Positions 17,956 through 26,540 of a DNA stretch of 32,342 bases are shown here, piece after piece; positions within the stretch are counted from its first letter, which is position 1, and each line of letters opens with the position of its first letter. Position numbers and translations under genes: made by a program. The stretch is from Gilliamella intestini (lineage in GTDB: Bacteria > Pseudomonadota > Gammaproteobacteria > Enterobacterales > Orbaceae): assembly GCF_900094935.1 (NCBI RefSeq), contig NZ_FMBA01000027.1, forward strand, positions 1 to 32,342, in the 5' to 3' direction. Under the pieces are notes generated by a model. It was not told the DNA's origin, did no database searches, and saw only the letters and a list, made by a program, of their open reading frames with translations.

Positions 17956-17970
17956 ATTTTCGTTTTGATA
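17956..17970. promoter_or_regulatory. DeoR-type operator box 4
   Basis: ATTTTCGTTTTGATA, forward orientation, with its centre about 30 bp from that of box 3 and on the deoR side of the CRP site. With box 3 it forms the second inverted pair. Confidence 0.55.
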
Positions 17971-18129
17971 GTTAACATGTATATGTGAAACGCTGTGGGA
18001 TAAAAAATGCTAATTATTAATGGTATGATTTATAAGATAAAATTCTAATCATAGTTTGATGTTGACCTAATATATGATTAATTCTATTATCACTATCCTT
18101 AATTTTTATCTATGGCGTAGGAAATAAAA

Positions 18130-18957
18130 TTGGCTAGAGCATCTTCAGGTTTATTAAAACGACGATTACAAATTGCAGAAATTGTACGTAAGCAAGGTGA
18201 AGTTAAAGTTGATGAATTATCTGAATTGCTTCAGGTCTCAAATGTAACTATTCGTCAGGATTTAACTTATTTAGAGCAGCAAGGATATTTAAAGCGTTCT
18301 TTTGGTGGTGCAATTTATGTTACTCCTGAAGGAGTGTTTAATCAGGTAAGTACCATCACCGCAAATTATGTACAAAGCATTAGTAATAGCCATGATATTG
18401 AATTAGTCAAAACCTGTTTAAGTTATATTAATGATGGCGATACATTGTTTTTAAGCCATGGAAATTTGATAAGAAAGTTGATTCCGTTTTTGCATTGCAA
18501 AAAATCATTAATACTTATTATGAATGACATTAGCAATGCACAATTAGCGAAAGAGTTTACCGATGCTGAAGTAGTGCTTGTAGGTGGAGCCATACTGGAA
18601 GGGAATCTTTTGTTGGATAACAAAATGATCAATTTTATTTTGAACCAATTTTCTATATCGCATTTTGTTATCGAATTAAGTTCAATCAACACTGATAATC
18701 AATTGATTATTGAAAGTTTAGAACAGGTTAAAACTTATCAACAAATAATGAAAAAAGCAGCACATACAATTGGCATATTACCACAACGTACTATTCATAA
18801 TAATGATAATAGTATTGGAAGTTTAGTTGATATTGATATGGCGATTTTATCAAGATCTGCTGTAACCGAGTATCATCAACAATTATTAGATGCTAATTTT
18901 GAGCAGCTTATTTCAAATAAATATTGTGTAACTTATCAAAATAAATTGGAGACATAA
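18130..18957 (+). CDS. DeoR/AgaR-family transcriptional repressor
   Basis: A 275-aa sugar-responsive regulator. The N-terminal winged helix-turn-helix is classic DeoR: RLQIAEIVRKQGEVKVDELSELLQVSNVTIRQDL, followed by LEQQGYLKRSFGGA (about residues 12-60). The slightly long N-terminus and the wording of the helix resemble AgaR. The C-terminal domain has the expected DGDTLFLSHG and VVLVGGAILEG blocks, where these proteins bind a sugar phosphate, though LSHGN replaces the more common Ser/Gly-Thr-Thr loop. The start is TTG, chosen because AGGA lies 8 bp upstream and there is no in-frame ATG before the HTH. It is divergent from gatY and coupled to the kinase gene after it, so it probably controls both arms through the four boxes. 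Confidence 0.88.
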   Translation: MARASSGLLKRRLQIAEIVRKQGEVKVDELSELLQVSNVTIRQDLTYLEQQGYLKRSFGGAIYVTPEGVFNQVSTITANYVQSISNSHDIELVKTCLSYINDGDTLFLSHGNLIRKLIPFLHCKKSLILIMNDISNAQLAKEFTDAEVVLVGGAILEGNLLLDNKMINFILNQFSISHFVIELSSINTDNQLIIESLEQVKTYQQIMKKAAHTIGILPQRTIHNNDNSIGSLVDIDMAILSRSAVTEYHQQLLDANFEQLISNKYCVTYQNKLET

Positions 18958-18958
18958 T

Positions 18959-19927
18959 ATGCGTTTTAAAATCTGCACGATAGGCGAACTGCTAGTTGAG
19001 TTTTTAGCAAAAGAACAAAATCAGCGTTTCGATCAAGCTGGGGAGTTTATCGGCCCTTTTGTTAGTGGCGCCCCTGCAATATTTGCAGATCAAGTTGCAA
19101 AATTAGGTTTTCCTGTTGTTTTTTTTAGTTGTGTAGGGAAAGATATTTTTGGAAAAATGTGCATCCATCGTCTTAACAGTGATGGTGTCATTATTGATGG
19201 TATTACTCCACATAATAAGGCCAATACAGGTAGTGCGTTTGTTACTTATAAAGCTTCTAGTGAAAGAGATTTTATTTTTAACATTCCAAATAGTGCATGT
19301 GGTTTACTTTCGTTTAACCATATTAATGAAAACTTATTAAGAGATTGTACTCATTTGCATGTAATGGGATCATCGCTTTATTCGTTTCGGGTAATTGATG
19401 CCATTAGAAAAGCATTGGATATTATCAAAAGTAAAGGTGGTACAATTTCATTTGATCCTAATCTACGCAAAGAGATGTTTGATATACCCGAAATGGAGCA
19501 ATCTTTCGATTATATTATGGAATATACCGATATATTTTTACCAAGTGAAAGCGAAGTTAGCTATTTTGCTAACGATAATAATGAAAATGAACAACAAACC
19601 ATGTTTGCACTGCTTAAAAAAGGGGTTAAACATATTGTAGTAAAAGGAGGATCTAAAGGTGCTAATTATTATGGGCTTAATGAACAAGGGTATTTGCAAA
19701 CGCTGCATGTTGATGGATACAAGGTCAACTCGGTAGATCCAACCGGTGCGGGAGATTGTTTCGGAGCAACATTTGTCAGTTTACTGTTAGCAGGCTACTC
19801 GGTTGAACAAGCTTTGCAATATGCGAATGCTAGCGGTGCTTTAGCCGTATCTAAAAAAGGTCCTATGGAAGGAACTTCTACATTAGCTGAATTAAAACAT
19901 TTCCTTTTTCATACTTCAATAGAGTAG
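18959..19927 (+). CDS. PfkB-family sugar kinase, tagatose-kinase-like
   Basis: A 322-aa carbohydrate kinase that starts one base after the repressor stop, with its GGAG site inside the repressor gene. Signatures are CTIGELLVEFLA (N-terminal strand), FVSGAPAIFADQVAKLGFPVVFFSCVG, the motif HLHVMGSSLYS, FDPNLRKEM, and DPTGAGDCFGATFVSLLLAG, with the catalytic Asp of GAGD. The wording, especially SGAPAIFADQVAKLG and GAGDCFGATF, is that of proteins annotated as tagatose kinase or generic sugar kinase rather than KdgK or ribokinase. It could phosphorylate a free ketohexose that enters without the PTS, feeding the same GatY aldolase. The substrate is inferred from the locus. Confidence 0.8.
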   Translation: MRFKICTIGELLVEFLAKEQNQRFDQAGEFIGPFVSGAPAIFADQVAKLGFPVVFFSCVGKDIFGKMCIHRLNSDGVIIDGITPHNKANTGSAFVTYKASSERDFIFNIPNSACGLLSFNHINENLLRDCTHLHVMGSSLYSFRVIDAIRKALDIIKSKGGTISFDPNLRKEMFDIPEMEQSFDYIMEYTDIFLPSESEVSYFANDNNENEQQTMFALLKKGVKHIVVKGGSKGANYYGLNEQGYLQTLHVDGYKVNSVDPTGAGDCFGATFVSLLLAGYSVEQALQYANASGALAVSKKGPMEGTSTLAELKHFLFHTSIE

Positions 19928-19962
19928 TTATTAAAAGTGATGCGATTATCCGAATTATAGGC

Positions 19963-19992
19963 AAAAAAAACCCAATAACAAAAGTTATTGGG
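19963..19992 (-). terminator. Intrinsic terminator, minus-strand orientation (hemW side)
   Basis: A perfect 9-bp stem CCCAATAAC (19971-19979) / GTTATTGGG (19984-19992) has an AAAA loop. Eight A precede it on the plus strand, giving an 8-T tract on the minus strand. The U-tract therefore serves transcripts coming from hemW, 180 bp away. On the plus strand the hairpin lies 43 bp after the kinase stop but lacks a T-run. Confidence 0.75.
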
Positions 19993-20172
19993 AAAACATA
20001 AGGAATAGGAAAACAATGAAATAATACATTGTCGGAACATATTATGTGCTTTTTTATAAAGAAAGTCTGTAAAGATATCTGAATGATTAATTAAATAGTT
20101 CGTATCTATAATGTTAAATAAATGTAAATAATAATATTGATTTATACAAGTGTAAATATTTCAAAATATTAT

Positions 20173-21300
20173 CTATAAGAATATCTCTAATAACGAATTC
20201 AAAAATAGCTTCCCCTGCTCAGTTATCAGCCAGTTTTGTTTATCCTCAATTAGATAGTTTTTTTCAATGGCTATTGTTATTTGTTTTTCAACTGAGTTTA
20301 AAGGTAAATAAGTCCGTTGTTCAAATTCATGTTTAGGTGTTGGTTCAAAAAGCCTAAAACGATTCATAAAAAATTCAAAAGGTAATTCCTCTTTTGGAAC
20401 TGTATAATATTTATCTAAATAACGCCCCTCTAAATACCCTTTTGGGTGACGAGTTTTTATAGTGCGAATAATTTTCCCATCAGGTTGCGTTAATTTACCA
20501 TGAGCGCCACATCCAATGCCTAAATAGTCTCCAAATCGCCAATAATTTAAATTATGTTGGCATTGTAATCCTTCTTTAGCATAAGCTGAAGTTTCATATT
20601 GTTGGTAACCATTTTCAGTTAATAATTGATGACCTTGTTGATAAATTTCCCAAAGTTTATCATCATCGGGTAAAACAGGTGGTTTTGAACCAAATAGTGT
20701 ATTTGGCTCAATGGTTAATTGATACCAAGATAAATGCGGCGGTGCAATAGTAATGGCTTGTTTTAGGTCATATAGGGCATCATCAATACTTTGATTTGGC
20801 AAACCATGCATTAAATCTAAATTAAAACTTCTTAAATTTAATGTTTTGGCAATTTTTCCGGCGGTGATGGCCTCTTTGGGATCGTGTATCCGTCCTAATT
20901 TAACAAGTTTATCGGCCTGAAAACTTTGCACACCAATTGATATTCGGTTTATACCCGCTTGCTGATAGCCAGTAAATCTTTCTATATCAACAGAATTTGG
21001 ATTAGCTTCAATAGTGATTTCAGCATCTTTATTTATCGGTATTATTTTATTTATATTTGATAATAATTTATCAATCAACTCGGCTGAAAATAGACTAGGC
21101 GTACCTCCGCCGATAAAGATCGAATGAATTGAGCGATTTGAACAGAAAATAGTATCGTGTTGTAGATCTTTAAGCAAATGTTCTACATAAGACTCGTAAT
21201 TTGGCGTTTTTTTTATGGTATGTGAATTAAAATCGCAATAGGGACATTTTTGTACGCACCATGGCATATGAATATATAAACTTAATGGGATTTTATACAT
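20173..21300 (-). CDS. hemW: Radical SAM heme chaperone HemW
   Basis: HemW is a radical SAM protein that binds heme and delivers it to target proteins; it was formerly confused with oxygen-independent coproporphyrinogen oxidase. From the chosen start it begins MYKIPLSLYIHMPWCVQKCPYCDFNSH, carrying the cluster-binding CxxxCxxC (Cys15, 19, 22) in the HemW form. It continues with FIGGGTPSLF, EANPNSVD, RISIGVQSFQ and MHGLPNQS. The resulting 375-aa protein is about the size of E. coli HemW (378 aa). A GTG 18 codons upstream (21354) keeps the frame open, but it has no ribosome binding site and adds unconserved sequence, so I prefer ATG at 21300. It is monocistronic and divergent from yeaD. Confidence 0.93.
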   Translation of the reverse strand: MYKIPLSLYIHMPWCVQKCPYCDFNSHTIKKTPNYESYVEHLLKDLQHDTIFCSNRSIHSIFIGGGTPSLFSAELIDKLLSNINKIIPINKDAEITIEANPNSVDIERFTGYQQAGINRISIGVQSFQADKLVKLGRIHDPKEAITAGKIAKTLNLRSFNLDLMHGLPNQSIDDALYDLKQAITIAPPHLSWYQLTIEPNTLFGSKPPVLPDDDKLWEIYQQGHQLLTENGYQQYETSAYAKEGLQCQHNLNYWRFGDYLGIGCGAHGKLTQPDGKIIRTIKTRHPKGYLEGRYLDKYYTVPKEELPFEFFMNRFRLFEPTPKHEFEQRTYLPLNSVEKQITIAIEKNYLIEDKQNWLITEQGKLFLNSLLEIFL

Positions 21301-21480
21301 AAACGTAGTGTTACCTGAAACTTTTTGACAAAAACAATTAGAGTGTTGTTTCACTATTTATAGTGTTTTATTTTACTCTAATTCTTTAAAAAATGCTTTT
21401 GCATCTATTATGTTTTTATTATTAACTTAAGAAGTATACAATTATCAATAAGTTGTTAAATTTATTATTTAGGAGTAAAT

Positions 21481-22353
21481 ATGAGTATATATAAAGAGAT
21501 TTTAGAGAGTAGCTTATCAGGTGTATCCTTAAGCTCATCAATTAAACAATCAATTTATGGTGAACTGCCAATTTTAGTTATTAATCATAAAACTTGTTGT
21601 GCTGCTGTTGCATTACAAGGTGCACACTTATTATTTTGGCAACCCTCTACTGAACAAACACCAGTTGTTTGGCTGAGTAACAAAACGAATTTTAAAAAAG
21701 CAGTGGCTATTCGAGGCGGAGTGCCTGTATGTTGGCCTTGGTTTGGTCAGTTAGGCAATCCATCTCACGGTTTTGCGCGCATTGTTGAATGGAAATTAGA
21801 TTCTTGCGAAGAAGATGAAAATGGTGTTGATCTTGTATTATCGCTTACTAATAATCAACAAACAGAATCTTATTGTAACAAACCTTTCTCGGTATCTTTA
21901 AATCTTCATCTAGGTAAAACTTGTGAAGTTTCTTTAAGCTGCTCAGCGGACTTTGATGTAACTAGTGCTTTACATACCTATTTTGGAGTTGATAATATTG
22001 ATAGTGTTATAGTCAAAGGTTTAGGTGAAGTTTATCAAGAACGACTTGCTGATGAAAACAAACCGGCGACTGTAGGCGAATTAACTTTTAATCAAGAAGT
22101 CGATCGTATTTATACCAATGCAAATAATCAAATCACTGTTACTGATGGCACTCGAACAATTCAATTAACCAATACTAATGTAAGTGATGTTGTTACTTGG
22201 AATCCATGGATAAATAAAGCTAAATCAATGGCAGATTTTGGCGATGATGAATATAAATCTATGGTTTGTGTCGAAGCAGGTTGTATCACAAAACCGTTAA
22301 AATTATCACCAAATAAAAAATCAACTTATGGTTTTAAAATAGAGCTAATTTAA
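21481..22353 (+). CDS. yeaD: D-hexose-6-phosphate mutarotase (glucose-6-phosphate 1-epimerase)
   Basis: A 290-aa aldose-1-epimerase-fold enzyme that interconverts the alpha and beta anomers of glucose-6-phosphate. Family marks are WLSNKTNFKKAVAIRGGVPVCWPWFGQ (about 64-90), HGFAR (96-100), probable catalytic His165 in SALHTYFGVDN, TWNPWINKAKSMADFG, and probable catalytic Glu265 in MVCVEAG. Length is close to E. coli YeaD (294). AGGAG sits 6 bp before the ATG. The beta anomer is the substrate of Zwf, encoded two genes on, so it may assist flow into the pentose phosphate pathway. In E. coli yeaD lies by gapA, which is absent here. Confidence 0.9.
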   Translation: MSIYKEILESSLSGVSLSSSIKQSIYGELPILVINHKTCCAAVALQGAHLLFWQPSTEQTPVVWLSNKTNFKKAVAIRGGVPVCWPWFGQLGNPSHGFARIVEWKLDSCEEDENGVDLVLSLTNNQQTESYCNKPFSVSLNLHLGKTCEVSLSCSADFDVTSALHTYFGVDNIDSVIVKGLGEVYQERLADENKPATVGELTFNQEVDRIYTNANNQITVTDGTRTIQLTNTNVSDVVTWNPWINKAKSMADFGDDEYKSMVCVEAGCITKPLKLSPNKKSTYGFKIELI

Positions 22354-22389
22354 ATATTCGGTTCGCATTATATTATGCAATGAATATTT
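22352..22389 (+). other. Hairpin after yeaD
   Basis: AAATATTC (22352-22359) and GAATATTT (22382-22389) are inverted and enclose a smaller GCAT/ATGC stem. The left arm overlaps the yeaD stop codon. It may act as a weak terminator or be a 3' stabilising structure; there is no T-run. Confidence 0.35.
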
Positions 22390-22535
22390 GCACAGACTTG
22401 TAATACGATTAATTGATTGCGTTTAGAGGGATAACACTTTATAATCTCTAACGCTTTTTAAAGTACTAGTTTGATAGTCAATTACTGGGTCGCCTGTAAT
22501 TGGTTTCTATATTTAAATAATTAAGAGAAATTAAT
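22390..22535 (+). promoter_or_regulatory. rplY leader, possible L25 autoregulatory RNA
   Basis: The leader before rplY contains a perfect hairpin CAATTAC (22479-22485) / GTAATTG (22496-22502) with the GC-rich loop TGGGTCGCCT, about 33 bp ahead of the start. Autogenous L25 leaders are known in gammaproteobacteria, where the RNA mimics the 5S rRNA site. I cannot identify a loop-E motif by eye, so this is only a candidate. Confidence 0.3.
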
Positions 22536-22820
22536 ATGTTTACATTCAAAGCTGAAGTTAGAAAAGAGCATGGTAAGGGTGCGAGCCGCCGCCTGCGTCA
22601 CGCTGGTAAATTCCCAGCCATTATTTATGGTGGAACTGAACCTGCAGTCTCTGTTGTGCTTGATCACAACCAAGTTTTTAATATGCAAGAAAAACCACAA
22701 TTTTATTCTGAAGTGTTAACTATTGAAGTTGACGGCAAAGCAGTTAAAGTAAAAGTGCAAGCAGTACAACGTCATGCATTTAAACCAAAATTAGTTCATA
22801 TGGATTTTGTACGCGCATAA
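22536..22820 (+). CDS. rplY: 50S ribosomal protein L25
   Basis: L25 binds 5S rRNA in the large ribosomal subunit. The 94-aa protein is the short, single-domain gammaproteobacterial form, the same length as in E. coli, without the CTC tail seen elsewhere. It begins [21 protein letters not shown], the conserved basic 5S-binding start, followed by [10 protein letters not shown] and ending [23 protein letters not shown]. It is a single gene with its own terminator. Confidence 0.97.
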   Translation: MFTFKAEVRKEHGKGASRRLRHAGKFPAIIYGGTEPAVSVVLDHNQVFNMQEKPQFYSEVLTIEVDGKAVKVKVQAVQRHAFKPKLVHMDFVRA

Positions 22821-22860
22821 TTTTCTTATTGGAAAATTACCCAATAACTTGTTTCAAGCA

Positions 22861-22886
22861 AAAGGTCACCCAGAGGTGGCCTTTTT
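22861..22886 (+). terminator. Rho-independent terminator of rplY
   Basis: A 10-bp stem AAAGGTCACC (22861-22870) / GGTGGCCTTT (22875-22884), with one G-U pair and a CAGA loop, runs into TTTTTG. A second small dyad, TTATTGG/CCAATAA, lies between it and the rplY stop. Confidence 0.9.
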
Positions 22887-22940
22887 GTTTTAGAGTAAAT
22901 AAAGGATAATGCCTATTACTATGATTTATCCTATTAATCG

Positions 22941-22950
22941 GGTGTACACC
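22941..22950. promoter_or_regulatory. Palindrome upstream of zwf
   Basis: GGTGTACACC is a perfect 10-bp palindrome 52 bp before the zwf start, placed where an operator could lie. It does not match the HexR or SoxS consensus sites I know, so the binding factor, if any, is unknown. Confidence 0.3.
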
Positions 22951-23001
22951 AACCATTCAACATAATAGAATAATTACATTATACCATCGTAGGAGAAAAC
23001 C

Positions 23002-24462
23002 ATGTCTGATATCCCAGCTTGCGATTTAGTTATTTTTGGTGCTAAAGGGGATTTGACAAGACGTAAATTATTACCGTCTTTATATCAATTAGAAAAGTAC
23101 GGAAAATTACCTGAACAAACAAAGATTTTAGGTGTAGGGCGAGCTGATTGGGATCATGCTGCTTATTGTGAGGTAGCAAAAGAAGCTCTAATCACGTTTA
23201 TGCTAGAACCGTTAGACGATAATATTTGGCAAAGATTTAGCCAACGATTGGACTTTCATAAACTAGATGTTAATGATAGTGCTGGTTTTGAAGGATTGAA
23301 AAATAAACTTGATTCAAATCATCCTGCGATTTTCTACTTTGCAATGCATCCAGGAACTTTTGGGACTATTTGTCAAGGTTTAGCTGTTGCAGGGTTAAAT
23401 CAATCGCAAAACCGAATTGTGATGGAAAAACCACTTGGAACAGATCTACAATCATCTCGAGAAATCAATAATTCAGTGGCTAAATTCTTTAGTGAATCGC
23501 AAGTTTATCGTATTGATCATTATTTAGGTAAAGAATCAGTATTAAACCTATTAGCCTTGCGATTTGCTAATACCGTGTTTGCGTCATTTTGGGATCGTAA
23601 TTCTATTGATCATGTTGAAATTACGGTAGCTGAACAAGTAGGTATTGAAGGGCGTTGGGGATATTTTGATAAAGCCGGTCAAATGCGTGATATGGTACAA
23701 AACCATTTATTACAAATATTAACCATGATTGCCATGTCACCACCAGCCAACCTTAAAGATGATAGCTTACGTAGTGAAAAGATAGCTGTACTCAACGCCT
23801 TAAGGCCAATAGATAAAACCAATATTCGTGAGAAAGTAGTTCGAGGGCAATATACAGCAGGTTTTGTTAATGGTGTTAATGTGCCGGGCTATTTAGAAGA
23901 AGATGGTGCGAATCAAAAAAGTAATACTGAAACATTTGTGGCAATTCGAGTTGATATTGATAACTGGCGCTGGGCCGGTGTTCCTTTTTATTTACGTACA
24001 GGTAAGCGCTTACCAAGTAAATGTTCTGAAGTTGTAGTTTATTTCAAACCATTACCACTTAATTTATTTAGTGAATTTTATCCAAAATTACCACAAAATA
24101 AATTGACGATTCGTTTACAACCTGATGAAGGTATGGATATTGAAATTCTGAATAAAGTACCAGGGTTGGATAGTAATCATAATTTACAAACCACTAAACT
24201 TGACTTAAGTTTCAGCGAAACTTTTCACCAACAAAGTGCTGATGCTTATGAGCGTTTATTACTTGAAGTTATGCGTGGTCGCCAAGCATTATTTGTTCAT
24301 CGTGATGAAGTTGAAGCAGCATGGAAATGGGTTGATTCAATTATTAGTGCATGGGAAACAGAAAAAGAACCACCAAAAACTTACCAAGCTGGAACTTGGG
24401 GACCGGTCGCATCGGTTGCCTTAATCACTAAAGACGGACACTCATGGCACGAATTTGAATAA
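23002..24462 (+). CDS. zwf: Glucose-6-phosphate 1-dehydrogenase
   Basis: Zwf oxidises beta-glucose-6-phosphate to 6-phosphogluconolactone, normally with NADP+, opening the oxidative pentose phosphate pathway. The 486-aa protein aligns by eye almost throughout with E. coli Zwf (491 aa): coenzyme loop IFGAKGDLTRRKLLPSLYQL (about 11-30), VMEKPLGTDL (140-149), substrate site RIDHYLGKE (170-178), HVEITVAEQVGIEGRWGYFD, and the end YQAGTWGPVASVALITKDGHSW. AGGAG sits 6 bp before the ATG. pgl follows after 11 bp. An edd/eda or gnd gene is not adjacent; an insertion element begins soon after pgl. Confidence 0.98.
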   Translation: MSDIPACDLVIFGAKGDLTRRKLLPSLYQLEKYGKLPEQTKILGVGRADWDHAAYCEVAKEALITFMLEPLDDNIWQRFSQRLDFHKLDVNDSAGFEGLKNKLDSNHPAIFYFAMHPGTFGTICQGLAVAGLNQSQNRIVMEKPLGTDLQSSREINNSVAKFFSESQVYRIDHYLGKESVLNLLALRFANTVFASFWDRNSIDHVEITVAEQVGIEGRWGYFDKAGQMRDMVQNHLLQILTMIAMSPPANLKDDSLRSEKIAVLNALRPIDKTNIREKVVRGQYTAGFVNGVNVPGYLEEDGANQKSNTETFVAIRVDIDNWRWAGVPFYLRTGKRLPSKCSEVVVYFKPLPLNLFSEFYPKLPQNKLTIRLQPDEGMDIEILNKVPGLDSNHNLQTTKLDLSFSETFHQQSADAYERLLLEVMRGRQALFVHRDEVEAAWKWVDSIISAWETEKEPPKTYQAGTWGPVASVALITKDGHSWHEFE

Positions 24463-24473
24463 AGGAAAAAACT

Positions 24474-25172
24474 ATGTTCACGTTAAATAAATATCAAAAT
24501 GGTCAGTTACTAATCGAAGATTTAACATCACATATTATCAATGAATTAAAACAGGCGATTGCACAAAAAGGGCATGCATCTATTGCTGTTTCCGGTGGTA
24601 AAACACCTATTCCACTGTTTGTTTCACTTAGTCAACAAAACATAGAATGGAGCAGAGTTTTTATTACGTTGGTGGATGATAGATGGGTTGATGATACTGA
24701 TGATGCTAGTAACCAAAAGTTAGTGAACACCTATTTATTACAAAATAAAGCAAAATTAGCGAATTTTGTTGGTTTAAAAAACAGCTGTGATAATCCATTT
24801 GATGGTGCAGAAATGACTAATAAAATGTTGGATAAAATTCCAATGCCATTTGATGTAGTCATTTTAGGTATGGGCGAAGATGGACATACTGCCTCTTTAT
24901 TCCCAGGCGCTGCTAATTTGGCTACCGGTTTAAATATGAAATCTGGACAAAAAGTTGTTGGTATGACACCTTTAACTGCGCCACTTGAGCGTATTACATT
25001 GACACTACCAACAATTTTAAATAGTAAAAATATCTATCTACATTTGGTTGGTGAAAGCAAATTGAATGTGTTAGAACAAGCCGAAAAAGATAACGATGTT
25101 AATCAGATGCCGATTCGTGCAGTTTTACAGCAAAACAAAGTTAATGTAACAGGGTTTTGGACCGCATCTTAA
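24474..25172 (+). CDS. pgl: 6-phosphogluconolactonase (DevB type)
   Basis: Pgl hydrolyses the lactone made by Zwf to 6-phosphogluconate. The 232-aa protein belongs to the NagB-fold DevB family, unlike the beta-propeller lactonase of E. coli. Motifs are IAVSGGKTPIPLFVSLS (about 37-53), FITLVDDRWV (63-72) and VILGMGEDGHTASLFPGA (about 129-146), the last carrying the catalytic His. It is coupled to zwf (11-bp gap, AAAGGA site overlapping the zwf stop region), so the two steps are co-expressed. Confidence 0.95.
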   Translation: MFTLNKYQNGQLLIEDLTSHIINELKQAIAQKGHASIAVSGGKTPIPLFVSLSQQNIEWSRVFITLVDDRWVDDTDDASNQKLVNTYLLQNKAKLANFVGLKNSCDNPFDGAEMTNKMLDKIPMPFDVVILGMGEDGHTASLFPGAANLATGLNMKSGQKVVGMTPLTAPLERITLTLPTILNSKNIYLHLVGESKLNVLEQAEKDNDVNQMPIRAVLQQNKVNVTGFWTAS

Positions 25173-25188
25173 ATTTCCTTATTTTTGT

Positions 25189-25217
25189 TTGCCGATGTAA
25201 GTCGGCAATGAATTTTT
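25189..25217 (+). terminator. Probable terminator of zwf-pgl
   Basis: Stem TTGCCGA (25189-25195) / TCGGCAA (25202-25208) with a 6-nt loop is followed by TGAATTTTTA. The T-run starts four bases after the stem, so its efficiency is uncertain. Confidence 0.55.
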
Positions 25218-25290
25218 ATCAGTTTAGCGGTAAAACCTCGTTCTTTAGGGCGAGGATGTAATGCCTAAACGACTTTGTCGTTTTAATGTT

Positions 25291-25641
25291 TTAGGTTCGT
25301 TGCTGCTCTATATATTGTCTAATAATAGCAATAGGTGCGCCACCACAACTGGCGGCAAAGTAGGATGGAGACCATAAACAGCCGCCCCATAATTTACTTT
25401 TAATTTGAGAATGATATTTTTTCTTAATCATTCTACTGGAAACACCTTTTAAACTGTTAACCAGTGAAGATAATGCAATTTTAGGCGGATAATTAACTAA
25501 CAGGTGAATGTGATCATCCTCACCATCAAACTCGATAAGCCGGGCATCAAAGCCTAAACATACCTTTTCAAATATAGGTTTTAAGTCATCAATCATATTT
25601 TTAGTGAAGACATGTCTTCGGTATTTAGTAACAAACACCAA
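25291..25641 (-). pseudogene. tnpA: IS200/IS605 TnpA transposase, 5'-truncated
   Basis: About 116 residues of a Y1 HUH transposase, usually near 140. It begins inside the conserved LVFVTKYRRHVF motif, and the next upstream codons (YATSK) do not fit the family, so roughly 17 N-terminal residues are lost. The catalytic centre is intact: DDHIHLLVNYPP contains the HUH pair, and IRQYIEQQ holds the nucleophilic Tyr. LWSPSYFAASCGG is also present. The only in-frame start is a TTG within the conserved block, without a ribosome binding site. The break meets the truncated 5' end of tnpB at about 25642-25660, which points to a single deletion of the middle of the element. Confidence 0.85.
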
Positions 25642-25658
25642 TTTAGAAGTCGCATACC

Positions 25659-26537
25659 GTAATTTTTTTTCGAAAACAATCGGATTTCCCTAAGTTTAAG
25701 AAAAAAGGGATTAAGGAAAGCATTCGTTTTCCGCAAGGGACAAAACTAGACGAAAATAATAAGCGTATTTTCATTCCTAAAGTGGGTTATATTCGTTACA
25801 GACAAAGTCAATTAATTGTTGGCACAATAAAGAATGTCACAGTCAGTATAGTTTGTGGTAAATGGTTTGTTTCTATTCAGACTGAATATGAACAAGCAAA
25901 GCCAATACATCAATCTAATACTGAAATAGGTATTGATATGGGTATTAGCCGTTTTGCAACATTAAGCAATGGAGCTTACTTTGAACCATCAAATATATTC
26001 AAACAAAATCAATTAAAACTAAAAAAATTACAGCAACAACTTAGTCATAAGAAAAAATTTAGCCAAAACTGGATAAAGTCCAAACGGAAAGTATCTAAAC
26101 TACATCATCATATAGCCAATACTAGAAAGGACTACTTACATAAGATTTCAAATGAAATCAGCAAAAGGTAATCACTTGGAACAGGGTAGAAAAGTTAACA
26201 GCAAAATCAGGTTTAAATAAATCGATATTAGATCAATCCTGGTATGAATTTAGGCGTCAACTTGAATATAAAAGCTATTGGCGAGGAGGATTTGTATACA
26301 GTGTAAGATGCTAAGTATACAAGTCAAACCTGTCCTAATTGTTCCCATGTAGCAAAAGATAATCGAAAAACACAAGCTAACTTTAAATGTGTAAGTTGTG
26401 GCTACAAAGAAAATGCCGATGTTGTTGAGGCATTAAATATACTCAGGGTAGGACATACCCGAAGCGTCTGTGAAGTGAACGATGCAATAATGTCGTTAGC
26501 AGCTGAAACCCACCGAAACGAGTTAGCCATAAACTAA
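25659..26537 (+). pseudogene. tnpB: TnpB (RNA-guided nuclease family) remnant, broken
   Basis: Three pieces of one tnpB are visible. Piece 1 (about 25659-26171) starts near FFRKQSDFPKFKKKG, carries the RuvC-I block IGIDMGISRFATL, and stops at a TAA. Piece 2 (about 26174-26305), in another frame, gives KSGLNKSILDQSWYEFRR and YKSYWRGGFVYSV. Piece 3 (26307-26537), after a one-base insertion, gives DAKYTSQTCPNC, a CxxC...CxxC zinc ribbon, and ADVVEALNIL with the RuvC-III Asp. The N-terminus is missing. Some 25-30 residues holding the RuvC-II Glu region (IEDL) are deleted between pieces 1 and 2. It cannot be an active nuclease. The longest intact stretch opens with GTG at 25782. Confidence 0.85.
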
Positions 26538-26540
26538 CCG

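Noticed and set aside
21301-21354. Longer HemW starting at GTG 21354
   Set aside because: No Shine-Dalgarno, the extra 18 residues are not conserved, and the shorter form matches the family length.
25267-25283. AAACGAC/GTCGTTT hairpin as a separate regulatory element
   Set aside because: Lies inside the IS605-type left end, next to the end hairpin, and is best seen as part of that element.
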